Source of the DNA: Bactrocera neohumeralis | Taxonomy: Eukaryota; Arthropoda; Insecta; Diptera; Tephritidae | Assembly (NCBI RefSeq): GCF_024586455.1 | Contig: NC_065923.1 | Span: 49,670,264-49,734,263 of the forward strand | Reading direction: 5' to 3' | DNA: 64,000 bases | Part shown: in pieces, positions 51,326 through 63,905 of the stretch | How positions within the stretch are numbered: position 1 is the stretch's first letter | Layout: each line of letters starts with the position of its first letter | Made by a program: the position numbers and the translations under genes | The notes under the pieces: model-generated | Database searches by the model: none | What the model was told of the DNA's origin: nothing | What the model saw: the letters and a program-made list of their open reading frames with translations, nothing else

Positions 51326-51882
51326 TATAATAGGTTTTAAAAAAAGTCTTGCGGTATTTTCGCTAGTTGGAGCTGAAAGCGCGTAGTTCTAGTTTTATTC
51401 GTCGCGTCGGGTCATGCTATACCTTTTTGGAAAGCTCATTTCACGCGCTAACACGTGTTTGATCGATTGTCGTTTCTTTTAAGTCGTTCGTGAGTTATAG
51501 CGTCGCAAACATGGAGCAAAATAAAGAAAAAATACGGCATATTTTACAGTACTACTACGATAAAGGCTAAAATGCATCTCAAGCGTCCAATAAAATTTGT
51601 GCAGTTTATGGACCCGATATAGTTTCCATTTCCACCGCACAACGATGGTTTCAACGTTTTCGTTCTGATGTACAGGTGGTCGAAGATGCGCCACGCTCCG
51701 GAAGGCCTGTCGTCGAAAATTGCGATAAAATCGCTGAATTGGTCGAAAGAGACCGGCATAGTAGCAGCCGTAGCATCGGTCAAGAGCTGGGCATGAGTCA
51801 TCAAAAATTCATTTCAATTTAAAAAAAAAAAAAAAAAAAAATCAATAAAAATGCCGCAAGACTTTTTTGACAACCCATTATA
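51326..51882 (+). mobile_element. mariner-derived MITE (deletion derivative), copy 2
   Basis: About 557 bp with inverted ends (taggttttaaaaaaagtctt; gcaagacttttttgacaacc) and TA at both edges. 51511-51822 encodes the same N-terminal third as copy 1 (MEQNKEKIRHILQYYYDKG) but with a stop replacing a lysine codon after DKG. The coding part ends at the identical point (SHQKFISI), then 21 A residues at 51821-51841 lead into the right end. Confidence 0.9.
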
Positions 51883-52969
51883 TATATAGCTCATAGCAGG
51901 CTCACAAACTTAAAAAAATATCTTGTTCCCCTATTATGTAAGTAACCTTAATTTGACTTGAAGGTTTTTATGTCAAACAACGTGGCTAGAAAGAACTAGC
52001 AAAACGTTTTCCGTTGACCGGTTGCGTTTTCAAATTTAGTTAAACATAAATACACACATTTACTATAAGAAATGCACCTGGGAAGGGTACTATTTGTTGA
52101 CGTTTTTTCTTTTTTTTATAATAAAATACCGATTAATGAGGTTAATTTGCCTAAAATTGTCTTGTAATTGACATTTGCTTATCGCTAAAATCACGATCTC
52201 AATTAAAGTTGTTGCCGAATAGTAAAATGACTCAAAGACGACTATGATGCAATAACACCAGAAAGTTTGATTTTTCGATTACCTATGTATGTATGTATGT
52301 ATAGTTTACATACTCAACTAAAAACAACTTATGCACATTGTATCAATGGACATGCTACATAAGTACATTATATTGTTATGAAGCATGATTCCACAGCGCT
52401 TTCGGGTATGTTATGCATAACGTAATGCATATAAAGTAAGTAAATACACCTAACTGTCAATACTACTAACGGTTTAAACCTGATCGACGTTAAGTTTCTG
52501 CAATTCAGTACAATATTTCCTAACATATAAAAATATTTCCCGATAAAAAAGCTTGCAAATTTTCGCTTTTGAAGACATTTAAAATTGGTGTCCTAAAAAT
52601 TTGGCATCTAAGTGTGACAATATGCATATGCACATTTTTTTGTTTTCGATTTGATTTTTTTACTTCCGTATTTTTACTTTCTACATTTTACTCGTCACCG
52701 TTTCACTGATTGTTAATTATGCACGTCATGTTCTTCAATTACAAATGCGAATTAAGTAACAAAACGTGCAAGTGTGTAATGTTCAAAGTGAGAGCCAAAT
52801 CAAGTGACCACCTTCAATATAACAAGAATTCCAACCGTTTAATGTAATGTGAGCGTAACGTTCAATATACATATGCATATGTACGTAAGCATACATACAT
52901 AAGTGTTATGTCTTACATATGTACGTACAATAAAGTTTTCCTTTATCTCACCAGATTAAGCATATATTT
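51883..52969. other. Unassigned AT-rich stretch with simple repeats
   Basis: No gene. ATGTATGT-type simple sequence at 52285-52300 and 52860-52930; a family A/B trace (aagaaatgcacctgggaagg) at 52066-52090. Confidence 0.35.
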
Positions 52970-54080
52970 ACATATATGCATGCACACTTAAGTTTGAGAA
53001 TCTTTATATTAGATATATTTGGGGCTAACGGAAGTACTGGCCTAATTTTATCCACTTTAGACACATGAGCACTTTACTACTACTTTATCTCTTCATTTTC
53101 AAAATATATCTTATGTTTGGGGTTCAAATATGCGGTCATTTGGCCTTGAAAAGGTGCAGGGGACGAGAGGTGATATTGACCCGATTTTATACATTTTTGG
53201 TACAATGACATATTATTGTCAAATAAAAGATGTTCTCTCATTAAGATAACGTACATACTCGCATTGTCTAGTGTATTTGGTACAAAGTCAACTGATCTAG
53301 CTGCACGCATTGTAGACGAAAGAGCTCTTTATTATCGGAAAAGGATTATCTCTAAATTTTAATAACAAATCTCACAGATTATCAAATTATAGAGCCTGAC
53401 GTTCACATATTCGGTATTTGAGGGCAAGAAATTTTATTTTTTAAACATGAAATAGACCGGGTTGTAGACCGATTTTTCTAATTTTCACAAAATGATCAGC
53501 ATAATTTGATTCAAGTTGGTGAAGTAGTTCCTGAGATATATAAATGTGAGCGGTGTCATGCCCGTTATCCAATTTTTACACCGATTCCTATGAAGCCCTT
53601 CCGAACAATCTTGGTTGTGAAATTTAATATATCTGACGCATTTATTTAGTAGTTAAACGCACTTTTAGCAGTTTTCAACATAAATGAGTGGCAAGGTTAA
53701 GTTAGGTAAATCAGCTGACTTTTAATGAGACCGCGAATAATACCACTTCGAATTAGAATTCCTTGGTTCGTGTAGACGTGGTTATCAGGCGATTTCTTCT
53801 ATTTTCACACAGTATGAGGAAATGATAGAAAAAATTTCAGTGCGTTTGGTTGATAAAGCTTTAATGGTTAAAGCCGTGGTTATCAGGCGATTTCTTCCAT
53901 TTTCACACAGTATGAGGAACTGATAGAAAAACTTTCAGTGCGTTTGGTTGATAAAGCTTTAATGGTTTATGAAAATGTACATTAAAATAGGGATCGAGGC
54001 ACACCTACTCTATAACAACTTTTAAACGCTCCTCACTGCGACTTCGAGTACCTAAATACAGATTCGTATCTTAATTTGTA
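52970..54080 (+). repeat. Repeat family A, degraded copy
   Basis: Modules gagaatctttatattagata, tgacccgattttatacattt, gtgagcggtgtcatgcccgt, gaaatttaatatatctgacg in family A order. No intact ends. Confidence 0.55.
53778..53973 (+). repeat. 98-bp tandem duplication inside family A
   Basis: gtggttatcaggcgatttct starts at 53778 and again at 53876. The two units differ at only a few bases and each runs through gcgtttggttgataaagctt. Confidence 0.85.
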
Positions 54081-54796
54081 GCTTGATTATTGCACTTTAT
54101 GGGTCTTCGAATTACGTCCGTACAACGGTAACCGTTAAAAGCTATCAATGTACACCGTTCACTGAACTTCTGTTCTTCTTCCACCAAATAAGTGAGAACA
54201 TCTCTGAATTTTCACATCATAAGATAGTTGAGTATAACACAAGATTTGCTGAATTAACCGAAATTTATGAAATAAGTGTACTAAATTATTAGGTATTGTA
54301 TTACCGATACATAGGGTGGGACAAAAAGACAATATTTTAGATGCAATTAAGGATCAAATTTGATCGATTATTTTAGAAAAAAAGAAAATGGCAATCGACT
54401 GAAATATGAAAAATAATCGTTTCAAATTTAAATCAGGTATAAGGCCATTTGACCCACATGTTTATTTAAGCATCCATCAAAACTTTGCAACTGTCTCGTC
54501 TCTCTCACACGACCCAATTGTAAGAGTACGCACTGCTCCACTTTATGAAATTCTAGATTTCCACAGTAAAAGTCAGATATCGTATTCCTACTGTCATTGA
54601 ACACTACCCATCTGAAGTAAATAAAGCAAAAAGCCTCCTTATAGAAATCACTCTGAAATGCTGAAAAGCTTACATGTTTGTATGACACAAAAATTTGCAC
54701 CCCGCCAATTAAAGATCGATTGAGCTAAATCGCCTTAAGAGACATGCGTAGTGCGGGTAGACAGATAATTTCGTACGACTACGTATAGTACATATA
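54081..54796. other. Unassigned
   Basis: Short open frames (54083-54292, 54406-54600) without recognisable features. Confidence 0.3.
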
Positions 54797-55738
54797 CGAG
54801 GTGTGTTCAAAAAGTATCGCGAATTTTAAATTTCGCGGGTTACGTATATTCGAATATCGAATTTTTTGTGGCGTTATGTTGTTACTCTCTCACTTATGCC
54901 GACAAGCTCGGCCATTTTGAATGTTCATTTAATTGTTGACGCTGCTTTGTTTGCACGTGTTTTGGATCGTCTTCGATTTTTACCTATTCAAAAAAATGGA
55001 TCAAAGAACCTGTAACAAATTTTGTGTGAAAAACGAAATTAAGTGCGCGGATGCATTCCGAATGTTGACTGTGGCATACGGAGAAGCTACCTTGGACCGA
55101 AGCAACGTTTATCGGTGGTACAAAATGTTCTCAGAAAGCCGAGAAGATGTGAACGACGAAGAGCGCGCCGGACGCCCGAGCACTTCAACAACAGACGAAA
55201 AAATTAATGAAGTGGAGTAAATGGTATTGGCCAATCGTCGAATCACCGTTAGAGAAGTTGCTGAGGACCTAAACATATCGATTGGCAAGTTATGCGCAAT
55301 TTGCGCGAAGCAATCCGCCAGAAACGCCCGGATTTGTGGAAGAACAAAAATTGGCTTTTGCACCACGATAACACCCCTGCTCACACAGCGTTGCTTGTGC
55401 GCGACTTTTTGGCCAAAAACAACACACTAATGATGCCGCAGCCACCGTATTCCCCAGATCTGGCCCCCTGTGACTTTTTCTTGTTCCCTAAACTGAAGAG
55501 GCCCATGAAAGGACGACCTTACGCTTCTCTTGACGAGATAAAGACGGCATCGAAGGAGGAGCTGAAGAAGATAAAAAAAAATGATTTTTTGAAGTGTTTC
55601 GAAGATTGGAAAAACCGTTGGCACAAGTGTATAATATCTCATGGGGATTACTTTGAAGGGGACAAAATAGATATTTATGAATAAATAAATAATTTTTGAA
55701 AAAACACAAAATTCGCGATACTTTTTGAACACACCTCG
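54797..55738 (+). mobile_element. mariner deletion derivative with perfect terminal repeats
   Basis: 942 bp between TA dinucleotides. The first 31 and last 31 bases are perfect inverted repeats (cgaggtgtgttcaaaaagta and on through tcgcgaatttt). It contains an N-terminal transposase part (54996-55290: MDQRTCNKFCVKNEIKCADA, NVYRWYKMFSESREDV, GRPSTSTTDEKINEVE, one in-frame TAA, MVLANRRITVREVAEDLNIS). This is joined near 55285-55295 to the C-terminal part. Identical ends indicate recent mobilisation by a full-length relative. Confidence 0.92.
55292..55684 (+). pseudogene. mariner transposase C-terminal part
   Basis: Open frame MRNLREAIRQKRPDLWKNKN, HHDNTPAHTALLVRDFLAKN, PYSPDLAPCDFFLFPKLKRP, RWHKCIISHGDYFEGDKIDI. 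It holds the second and third catalytic aspartates (34 residues apart). The segment with the first aspartate (xGDExW) is deleted. The frame itself has no stop, so the lesion is the internal deletion plus the upstream TAA. Confidence 0.85.
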
Positions 55739-58132
55739 TACATATGTATATTTATGTATGTATGTTCATATGAACAAAAATTCAAAGGTATCATGACACA
55801 CATAGATGTATGCGCATTAGTATGCGTCTAATGTGAGTATGTAGTATAAGAGTATAGCATATGTAAAATGCTAACATAAAACCAATAGCCAACAGCACCT
55901 GCACTGTCGGCATGTAACCAGAATCCAATCAAGCAAATGCGGAAAACGAAAGCCGTTGGCTGTGATGTGAGAAAAAGCAAAAAGAATCCAGCCAGATTTG
56001 GAAGTCGTCCTCGTAAACGAGTCATCAAACTCGCTTACAATGACAAAAAATTGTTGAATCAAGTTGTGCTCTTGCACGCACACTTTTGTTGTTTTCACTC
56101 CAAAAGGTTTCTAGATTCGATCAGAATGGCAAAGAAAGAAAGGGGGTTTCAATAAGGGCGGCTAGATATCTCACATTTTTTTTTAGATTTTGAATTTGTA
56201 TTTTTATAAAAAAGCGTACATTACTTATATATTTTATTATATATTTGTTTAAATGAAGTTATGAAGTCATTGTTTATCTGAAAATATATTCACTTATGCT
56301 ACAAGTGTCTTGCGTACTTTTGTTTACGCTTTTATATGTATTTTGTGATGGGAAAGTTTCACAAAGTATAAACTCAAAAGGATTTATAAAAACTTAAATA
56401 TACTATATATGAAACAAAGATGAGAAAAGATAGTATGAATGATTATGGTATTGATGGTAATTATGTTCAAATCACTATGCCTCTACAATATTATATAACC
56501 GCTCTGATTGGCTAACCCTTTACTACAGGCAGTTACATATATACTCGTACTATATGTATTTGCTTAACTGATGTAAATATGATCATACATATTACGGATA
56601 GCCTGATTAAAGGTTTTAAGCTTTTCAAAACTGATATATGTATGTATATATACATATTGTGTATTAAAACATTTTTAAATATGTAGTTTATTAAATTATT
56701 TTATTGCAACCAAAAGTAAACTGTACATATGTATGTATGTACAAGTTTGTACTTTTACATTCTCATGTTTTCATAAGTAAATTTTGAGCTTACATCAAAA
56801 AATTCACTCTACAATGCAATGTGATACATATATACTTGCAAAACTGGTCATGGCATAACTAAATATAGTATGTATGTGTATGACACAATAAAAATTGCTA
56901 ATTTGACCTTTTAGATAGCTCAAATATTTATTTTTATTTATTGAAATTACCGACATTCCCTTACATTTTCTTGCGACAAAGGTTGAATTACAGCGTAGTG
57001 CATGTATGTGCATGTGAGGTCATGCATTTAGGTTTAATCGAAACTTGATTGTGGTAGACTAACATATCCCATATTCAAAAAAACAGCAACTTAACACCTC
57101 GCACCGAATTTTACATGAAGCAACTTTCTATAAAGGTTCTAAGTATAGAAGACGTTGTTTACATCTATTTATTTGGATACTTAGTGGTTATAGAAAATAC
57201 CATACATCTACATATTTAGGGTATATATGAATTGATTTAAGAAAAAAGATTTACATTTCTAAAATTGTAAGCAATTGATAATGTTTTTCTCTCTATTGAG
57301 TTTATGCTTATGTGCAAATTACGAAGGTGCGTATTGCATTTTGCATATACTTGTATGTATAATAATAAATAAATAAATGTTCGGTCGTGATATAAATTTT
57401 GCTGTGTTAATAAAATTATTTAATTTCTGTATTAAAGAAAATATAGCAGTTGATATATTATCTTTATATGTTTGTGAACTTCTTTAAATAGTCGAATTAT
57501 TTAAATCGTAAATAATATTAGAAATAAAGTACTTTATTTACTAAAGGTAAAAACGTCGAAACGCAAGAAGGAGTTCTACGAGAAAAAAATCTGATACACC
57601 CCGGTGTTTGACCGATCAGAGTTATTTTTTTATAGGTTGTTGATTCTAGTATTTGGGGTATAATCTGTTTACTTTATTACTTTTAGTTATTTTACTTAAA
57701 AAGTCAAGTATATTAAACCATATTTTGCACAAAAAAAGAAGAAAATATTTGGGTTGCATATGATTAAATAAAATATGATGAATGAGAATACAAAATTAGT
57801 TCATTGCTCTGCAAGAATTGATGTTCTATACAGCGTAACTGAATGAGTTATCTTCCAAAAATAAATCAAATTTCAAAACATTTCCAGCATAATTGGATTA
57901 TATAGCGTAGTGAAAAGATTATGTATTTAGTAAATTACTTAAATTTTCTATTAAATAATATTAAATACTTTAGAAGCAATAACAAAGTAAGAAGCAGACA
58001 CCGGTGCATAATCTACAAACCAAATCGATGTTTTGGGTTGCCTTTAGAGAAACATAATTCTTTAATTGCTTTATACTTAGTCTTCAAACAGTAGGCTGTC
58101 GGAATTTAGTGCGGAGCTCTCCCACCAATAGT
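55739..58132. other. Long AT-rich stretch, no gene recognised
   Basis: Simple ATGTATGTA-type sequence at 55740-55770, 56635-56660 and 56725-56745. A 72-codon frame at 55937-56155 (basic, RKSKKNPARFGSRPRKRV) is not recognised and has no supporting context. Confidence 0.35.
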
Positions 58133-58286
58133 ATATGTGACCTGGTCCTACGGAAAGGGGGCTTAGGTGTCAAAAAAAAGGAGAACAATTAATGAGATAA
58201 CGAGAAACTGACGATTATTTTTAACAGCTTTTCCCAGAAAACTAGTTTTCGCACGTTAGCTCCTTTTTCGTAGACCAGGTCACATA
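58133..58286. mobile_element. Small MITE with inverted ends
   Basis: 154 bp. The left end atatgtgacctggtcctacg pairs with the right end read on the other strand, atatgtgacctggtctacga, and the match continues imperfectly for about ten more bases. No coding capacity. The superfamily is not determined. Confidence 0.7.
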
Positions 58287-60899
58287 TATTTATTTTAAAG
58301 AAGTTAATATACACCTTATCGTAAGCGTATTAGGAGAATTTATATTTATTGATGCTGCACTTTGCTGTTATAAATGTTGTGCTATAACAAAATATGTAAC
58401 ATAGAAAGTCATATCAAATCTAAAGATTATATATTCCGATTTTTTTATACACTTTGTTATAAACATACTGGCTGCTGTGGTGTTATTTTTCAAAGCGAGG
58501 CGTAATCAAAATAAGCTGAGAAAAATAGTAATAAAATATGGGAAAATAATTGTATGAAACAAACTATATGTTGCAAAGACAACTTATCCAAAAGAACGTC
58601 TATTTAATTAAATTACCTTATTTTTAATTTATTATGGACAAAAACAAAACTTTAGTTTTATTTTGCTTAAATATTTGTTGTTTTTCATAATTTGCTTTTC
58701 AAAATTTCACATTTCATTATAAAGCGTTATTTATTACTGATAAAAATTACGAATTTCTGAAGGTATTCCCGTTCAATTAGCAATCTCATTTAAATATTTT
58801 ATTAACTTTCCTTTGAGGTACTACAAGCTTAAACTATTTTTAATCGAATACGTCACAGCATATTGTATAACCTAAATTTAATTTCACTATTTTCATTAAC
58901 AATATTCACAAGCAGACATTGCATGAATCACAATACACAACGATCAAACGAATTACTCGCATTACTTATCACACTTTGCCGCGTAAAACTTGATAAGCCC
59001 CAAAAAGCGTATGAAGATGTGATCAGAAAGTCTTAAGAACAATAAACGTGTTGAGCCACTATACACTTCTGCTGGCATATGTACTTACACACATACATAC
59101 ATATATGGTATTTGTTCAAATCCTTGACAAATAAATATAAACAAATTTATGTTTTACCTTCACGCAGTTAAAGAGTTTTCCCAGCAAAAGCAATAAGAGC
59201 GTTTATATCACGTCCTGTTCCTTCGAAATTTTCTTATTTTAAAATGCAGAATGCTTTGATTTACACTTAAGAAACTGCATTGGATAACGGAAAACTATTT
59301 TACTCTTATATATGGTATAAAATATATACTATGTATCTCGTTCAACAGAAATCGTATTTTTTTATATACTTTATTATTTAAGTATACTTGTAATAAATAT
59401 GAAACATTTATTAGTCCTTTGTTCATACGCAATAAGCGTGAAAATAAAACGGTGTCTAAAACCGCGAAAAATCAGCACAACGGCAACAATAGCAGGAGAC
59501 TCGGTGTATCAGAGCGACCGCGTGCACAAGTGGATTGAATTTAACTAAACCAAATTTACAAATTGACCATCGTCTTTCCACTCGCAACTCCGGAGTGCAC
59601 CGTCGATTTGTTGCAATGACTGTTGATATATATGCCCGTCTCTGTGTGCAAATACGAGTATTCACATCTATGGATAAACGTGCCCAAAAGAATGTTCGAT
59701 AAATGCAGGCTTGGATGTGTGTGCAATTTATATGCACAATATAGTTTCAAAATATACAAATGTACATACATACGTATGTGTGTAGCTGTTGATGCGGCTG
59801 TAAAATAGCTTTTTCTGCTCAGTTGTAACTCTCTGCTACACCTAACACAACTCGAACTAAAGCTGTACAGAGGTACCTGGGCTCTAAGGTCAAACTTGTT
59901 GAATCTACATAATAAACAACATATTTATACTTATTTTGCTATTCGTATTTAATTTGTTTGAGGAAGAGGGTTTTTAGATAATTTTTTCGATTCGATTAAG
60001 AATTTTGGTTACAAATATCAAGTCGATCTTGAAGAAGTTACGAGTAGTTTTATACTTGTGTATGTCTTATGGACACTTCGCAATAAATTTCCAAAATTTA
60101 AAGCTTTTTCCCCACAACCCACATTTTCAAAGTCAGTACCTCTCATAACTTCAAAACTTTTGAGCCCATCGTTTTGAAATTTTGAACAATATTTCTACAC
60201 ATAATTTACGAGGTGACGCAGGAGATTTTTTTTTATTTTTACGTTTTACAACAACAAAATACGCACTTTTTTCTTCAAAGAGTTCACAAAAAATCAAAAA
60301 TTGAAATTTGGAAAAACCCTCCAGCGTTAACTGGGCAAAGCGATTATCTAACGATATAATTTTAATTTCAGCAACGAGTTATGAGAGGCATAACAATTAA
60401 ACTTTTTTCTGAGACGCTCCAAAGTAATTGCCGTCTTCTTTAATATTTCTGCATGAAAATTTAACAGAATATTCTTAAAATGTATAACCTATATGCTATA
60501 ATTTATAACCATTGCTTTTTAAAAATAGATTTAAACTGTTTCATAAATAATCAACAAATCATGTTCAGACAAATACATACATTGAGGCATTTTTTTCTTT
60601 TTAGTAACAAATTGTCAGAAGCTTTAGTTAGCGAGGCTGTACTGTGCGATATTGTTATTCAAACGTTCTCGCAGAAAAATGAAAATACTGGTATGGGCGC
60701 AAATGGCTCTTAATACCCCGTGGTAAAACACGAATATCTCCATTTTTAAATATATTATATAATAACTTAAGGTTTTGACAATCCGAAATTTTGAGATACT
60801 ACTTTGTGACTCTTGAGAAAAGTTATTGCGATGCATCAACTGGCATCATATTCGGGTCATAGTCGAATATACTTACATATATGTACTTACTATATAAGC
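58287..60899. other. Unassigned AT-rich stretch
   Basis: No gene recognised. 59455-59545 is less AT-rich with cacaacggcaacaatagcag, in the style of insect leader or promoter DNA. A short inverted pair (cctctcataact near 60140; gttatgagagg near 60379) is present. Confidence 0.35.
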
Positions 60900-61380
60900 A
60901 GGAAGAATTAAGAAGGTGGGGGATCTTTAATGGTATGGGCTGCCTTTAGTTCCAAAGGAAAATCTCATATGTGTTTTTTACCTACTAAAGTGAATACCGA
61001 AGTATACATTGATCTACTAGATAGTGTGCTCATCCCTTTTGCTGAGAATTTTCATGGCGACAATTGGATATTTCAGCAAGACAACACCCCCATTCATGTG
61101 TCTCGCGCTACGAAAGCATTTTTTCAGTCCCGGAATATCCAATTATTGGATTGGCCAGCTTTGAGTCCTGATCTTAACCCCATAGAGGACCTTTGGAGTA
61201 TACTTACTGCTAAAATATATGCACATGCCAAGCAGTATGATCCTATTAAGCAGCTAAAAAGTGCCATTGTATAAGAGTGGGAGAAAATTGAGCTAACTAC
61301 TCTGCAAAACTTAGTAGGGTCCATGCCACTAAGACTGTGCATGGTAAAACTGCAAAAGGGTAATACTATTACATACTAAA
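60900..61380 (+). pseudogene. Tc1-family (DD34E) transposase C-terminal half
   Basis: 60918-61272: GGSLMVWAAFSSKGKSHMCF, WIFQQDNTPIHVSRATKAFF (second catalytic D), DWPALSPDLNPIEDLWSIL (catalytic E), then a premature TAA at 61272-61274 followed in frame by EWEKIELTTLQNLVGSMPLR and KLQKGNTITY. The N-terminal half and the terminal repeats are missing. Confidence 0.88.
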
Positions 61381-61960
61381 AATATTTAAAACATCAATTA
61401 CTTAAAGTTTTTTTATTATATACGTGTTAAAATAACATTGGATATGAATTTTGAGAAGTTTCTTATTTTGCACATATAATTATTTTCTATGGAATTAAAG
61501 TAAAATAATTTTTTTGTATTAAAAAAATTTATAAATAATTAGAATTTTGTTTTTCTTTAATATAATCTTATAATTCTTTTACGTATTAAAAAAAAGAGGA
61601 GAAAAAAGAAGTTTATAAAAACAAAATATTTATAGTGTGAAATTATCACTTTTAACAAAACGTTATATAATATTAAAACATGTTGCGTAAAAACTCAACA
61701 TGCATTTTTCGACAAAATTGTGGATGGATTACAAAAATATGTATTTGGTATCGTATTAATTCGTACTATTGGTCATATACTCACCGAATTTCATTACTAC
61801 AAATTGGCTCGTGCCAAAGTTATTTATTTTAAAATCATCCAGACTTCCCCACTTGTAAAACGATATACTTATGATATATAGTTCAGGGTGTTATAAAAAT
61901 TAAAATATGATAATTTTTTTAATAAAGCTAAGTTTATTCAATAATGCATATGTATATTAA
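61381..61960. other. Unassigned AT-rich spacer
   Basis: Nothing recognised. Confidence 0.3.
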
Positions 61961-62440
61961 AAGAGCGATGTACAAAATATTTTCGAAATTATCACTTTTT
62001 GCTTTCGTACAAACACTCAAACGATTTGGCCATTGATCAATAGCAGAACGCACAGTTTCTATTGAAGCCACTGCTCGAATCAAAAATCGTTTGAGACTCT
62101 CCAAATTTCTGTGGGGTATTCAACAAACCATGTTCTCCAACTCTAACCACAAACCACAGTTCAACGGATTAAAATCTAAACTTTCAGACGGTCAACACTC
62201 CGCAGTTATGAAATGAGTAATATTGTTTTAGTGGGTGGTTTTTATCTTGTGTGCTGGAGCGGAACCTTGCTGTATGATCCAATGCTCACCATTGAAGAGA
62301 GTATTAGCTTAACTGTTTTATCACGCGTTCTAAAACGTCCTGCTGGTATACTTTTGTCCCAGTTTAAACTCATTTTCACAGAAGTTACGCCTTTAAAGAA
62401 TATATAAATTTAAAGAAGACTCCAAACGTGACCATATTGA
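61961..62440 (-). pseudogene. Tc1/maT-like transposase C-terminal relic
   Basis: The minus strand gives YQQDVLERVIKQL, MVSIGSYSKVPLQHTR, LNPLNCGLWLELENMVC, PHRNLESLKRFLIRAVASIE and VRSAIDQWPNRLSVCTKAKS in several frames. The order matches the second D, the third acidic box (SPDLNPLDYKLW-like) and C-terminus of Tc1-type transposases with a ...SIETVRxxIDxWPxRL tail. Confidence 0.65.
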
Positions 62441-62560
62441 CCCCTTGGAAAAACATTTTTTGCATCTTCGGAAGTTTTTCGTAAATTTTATTGTATTTTT
62501 CTATCTATCTTCTATTAAAAAATTAAATTCTAAATTAAAAAAATAAAATTTTCGGTAAAC

Positions 62561-63436
62561 AAGTAAGGAAGAGCTAGGTTCGGGTGTCCCTGAACATTTT
62601 ATACTCTCGCATGATAAAGTGATAATCGATATTTCATTATCCGTCATTTACATATTTTTTTTATTTTGCTGTAAAATTAATTAGATTAGTAGTTCCTGAG
62701 ATATGGTTTTTGGTCCATAAATCCCCATTTTCAATTTTTAAAAAAAGCCTGGGTGCAGCTTCCTTCTGCCATTTCTTCCGTAAAATTTAGTGTTTCTGAC
62801 GTTTTTTGTTAGTCGGTTAACGCACTTTTAGTGATTTTCAACATAACCTTTGTATGGGAGGTGGGCGTGGTTATTATCCGATTTCTTCCATTTTTAAACT
62901 GTATATGAAAATGTCTGAAGGAAACGACTCTATAGAGTTTGGTTGACATAGCTATAGTAGTTTCCGAGATATGCACAAAAAACTTAGTATGGGGCGGTGC
63001 CACGCCCACTTTTCTAAAAAAATTACGTCCAAATATGCCCCTCCCTAATGCGATCCTTTGTGCAAAATTTCACTTTAATAACTTTATTTATGGCTTAGTT
63101 ATGATACTTTATAGGTTTTCGGTTTCGCCATTTTGTGGGCGTGGCAGTTGGCCGATTTTGCCCATCTTCGAACTTAACCTTCTTATGGAGCCAAGAAATA
63201 CTTGTACCAAGTTTCGTCATGATATCTCAATTTTTACTCAAGTTGCAGCTTGCACGGACGGACAGACGGACGGACGGACAGACAGACATCCGGATTTCAA
63301 CTCTACTCGTCACCCTGATCACTTTGGTATATATAACCCTATATCTGACTCTTTTAGTTTTAGAACTTACAAACAACCGTTATGTGAACAAAACTATAAT
63401 ACTCTCCTTAGCAACTTTGTTGCGAGAGTATAAAAA
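62561..63436 (+). repeat. Repeat family A, subfamily 2, complete copy
   Basis: From aagtaaggaagagctaggtt to the closing ttgcgagagtataaaa. Module by module it parallels 44579-43538 on the opposite strand. It carries a ggacggac run (63256-63281), and its 164-codon frame (62939-63433) is non-coding read-through. Confidence 0.78.
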
Positions 63437-63700
63437 TCAGGCATAGACACAAGGCCACATATTGGATATCTGGGAAACGCATACGTCCATTCAACTGCTC
63501 AACGCACGCAAGGACTATATTATTTTTTCGTTCGACATCTATGTATCTCTGACATCGTCTATCTTTCAATATTTAAAAAAGTGTTACATTAAGTGTAATT
63601 AAGAAATATAATATATCCCTTATTTAATCCGTAAAAAGAATAGTGGATTTCACTTGTAAGTAGCGCGACTTTAAGTGACTCATCATAAATTTAAATACAG
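63437..63700. other. Unassigned spacer
   Basis: Nothing recognised. Confidence 0.3.
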
Positions 63701-63704
63701 TGGT

Positions 63705-63905
63705 ATGTGCTCCAAAAAGAGGGGTCTCTCATCCGAGGCTGTTTGTTATTTTTCATTTGGGGTGTTTTTTTTTACGTGGCGGGTCCCAAACCCAGCGCAC
63801 AAGCTGATTTAGCCATATGTAAAAGAATCGTTTCTGGCCACTCTCATGTGTTGGCGATCAGAGTAATTTCCTCACTTGAGTGTACTTCTACACATGACTC
63901 CATCA
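63705..63905 (-). pseudogene. LINE-R 5' untranslated segment
   Basis: aaaagaggggtctctcatcc, gaggctgt, ttttacgtggcgggtcccaa, aagaatcgtttctggccact and gacatgac..catgactccatca parallel 2993-3290 of copy A, with a deletion of about 90 bases in the middle. Confidence 0.75.

Noticed and set aside
51821..51841. Run of 21 A residues suggesting a retroposon tail
   Set aside because: It sits inside a mariner MITE between the transposase remnant and the right terminal repeat, as in copy 1 where the tract is shorter.
55937..56155. 72-codon basic ORF
   Set aside because: No recognisable family, no splice or promoter context; kept only as an unassigned note.
62939..63433. 164-codon open frame resembling a gene
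   Set aside because: It lies entirely within a family A repeat copy; the corresponding frames in other copies (43827-43447, 23759-24004) are shifted or interrupted, so the openness is chance.
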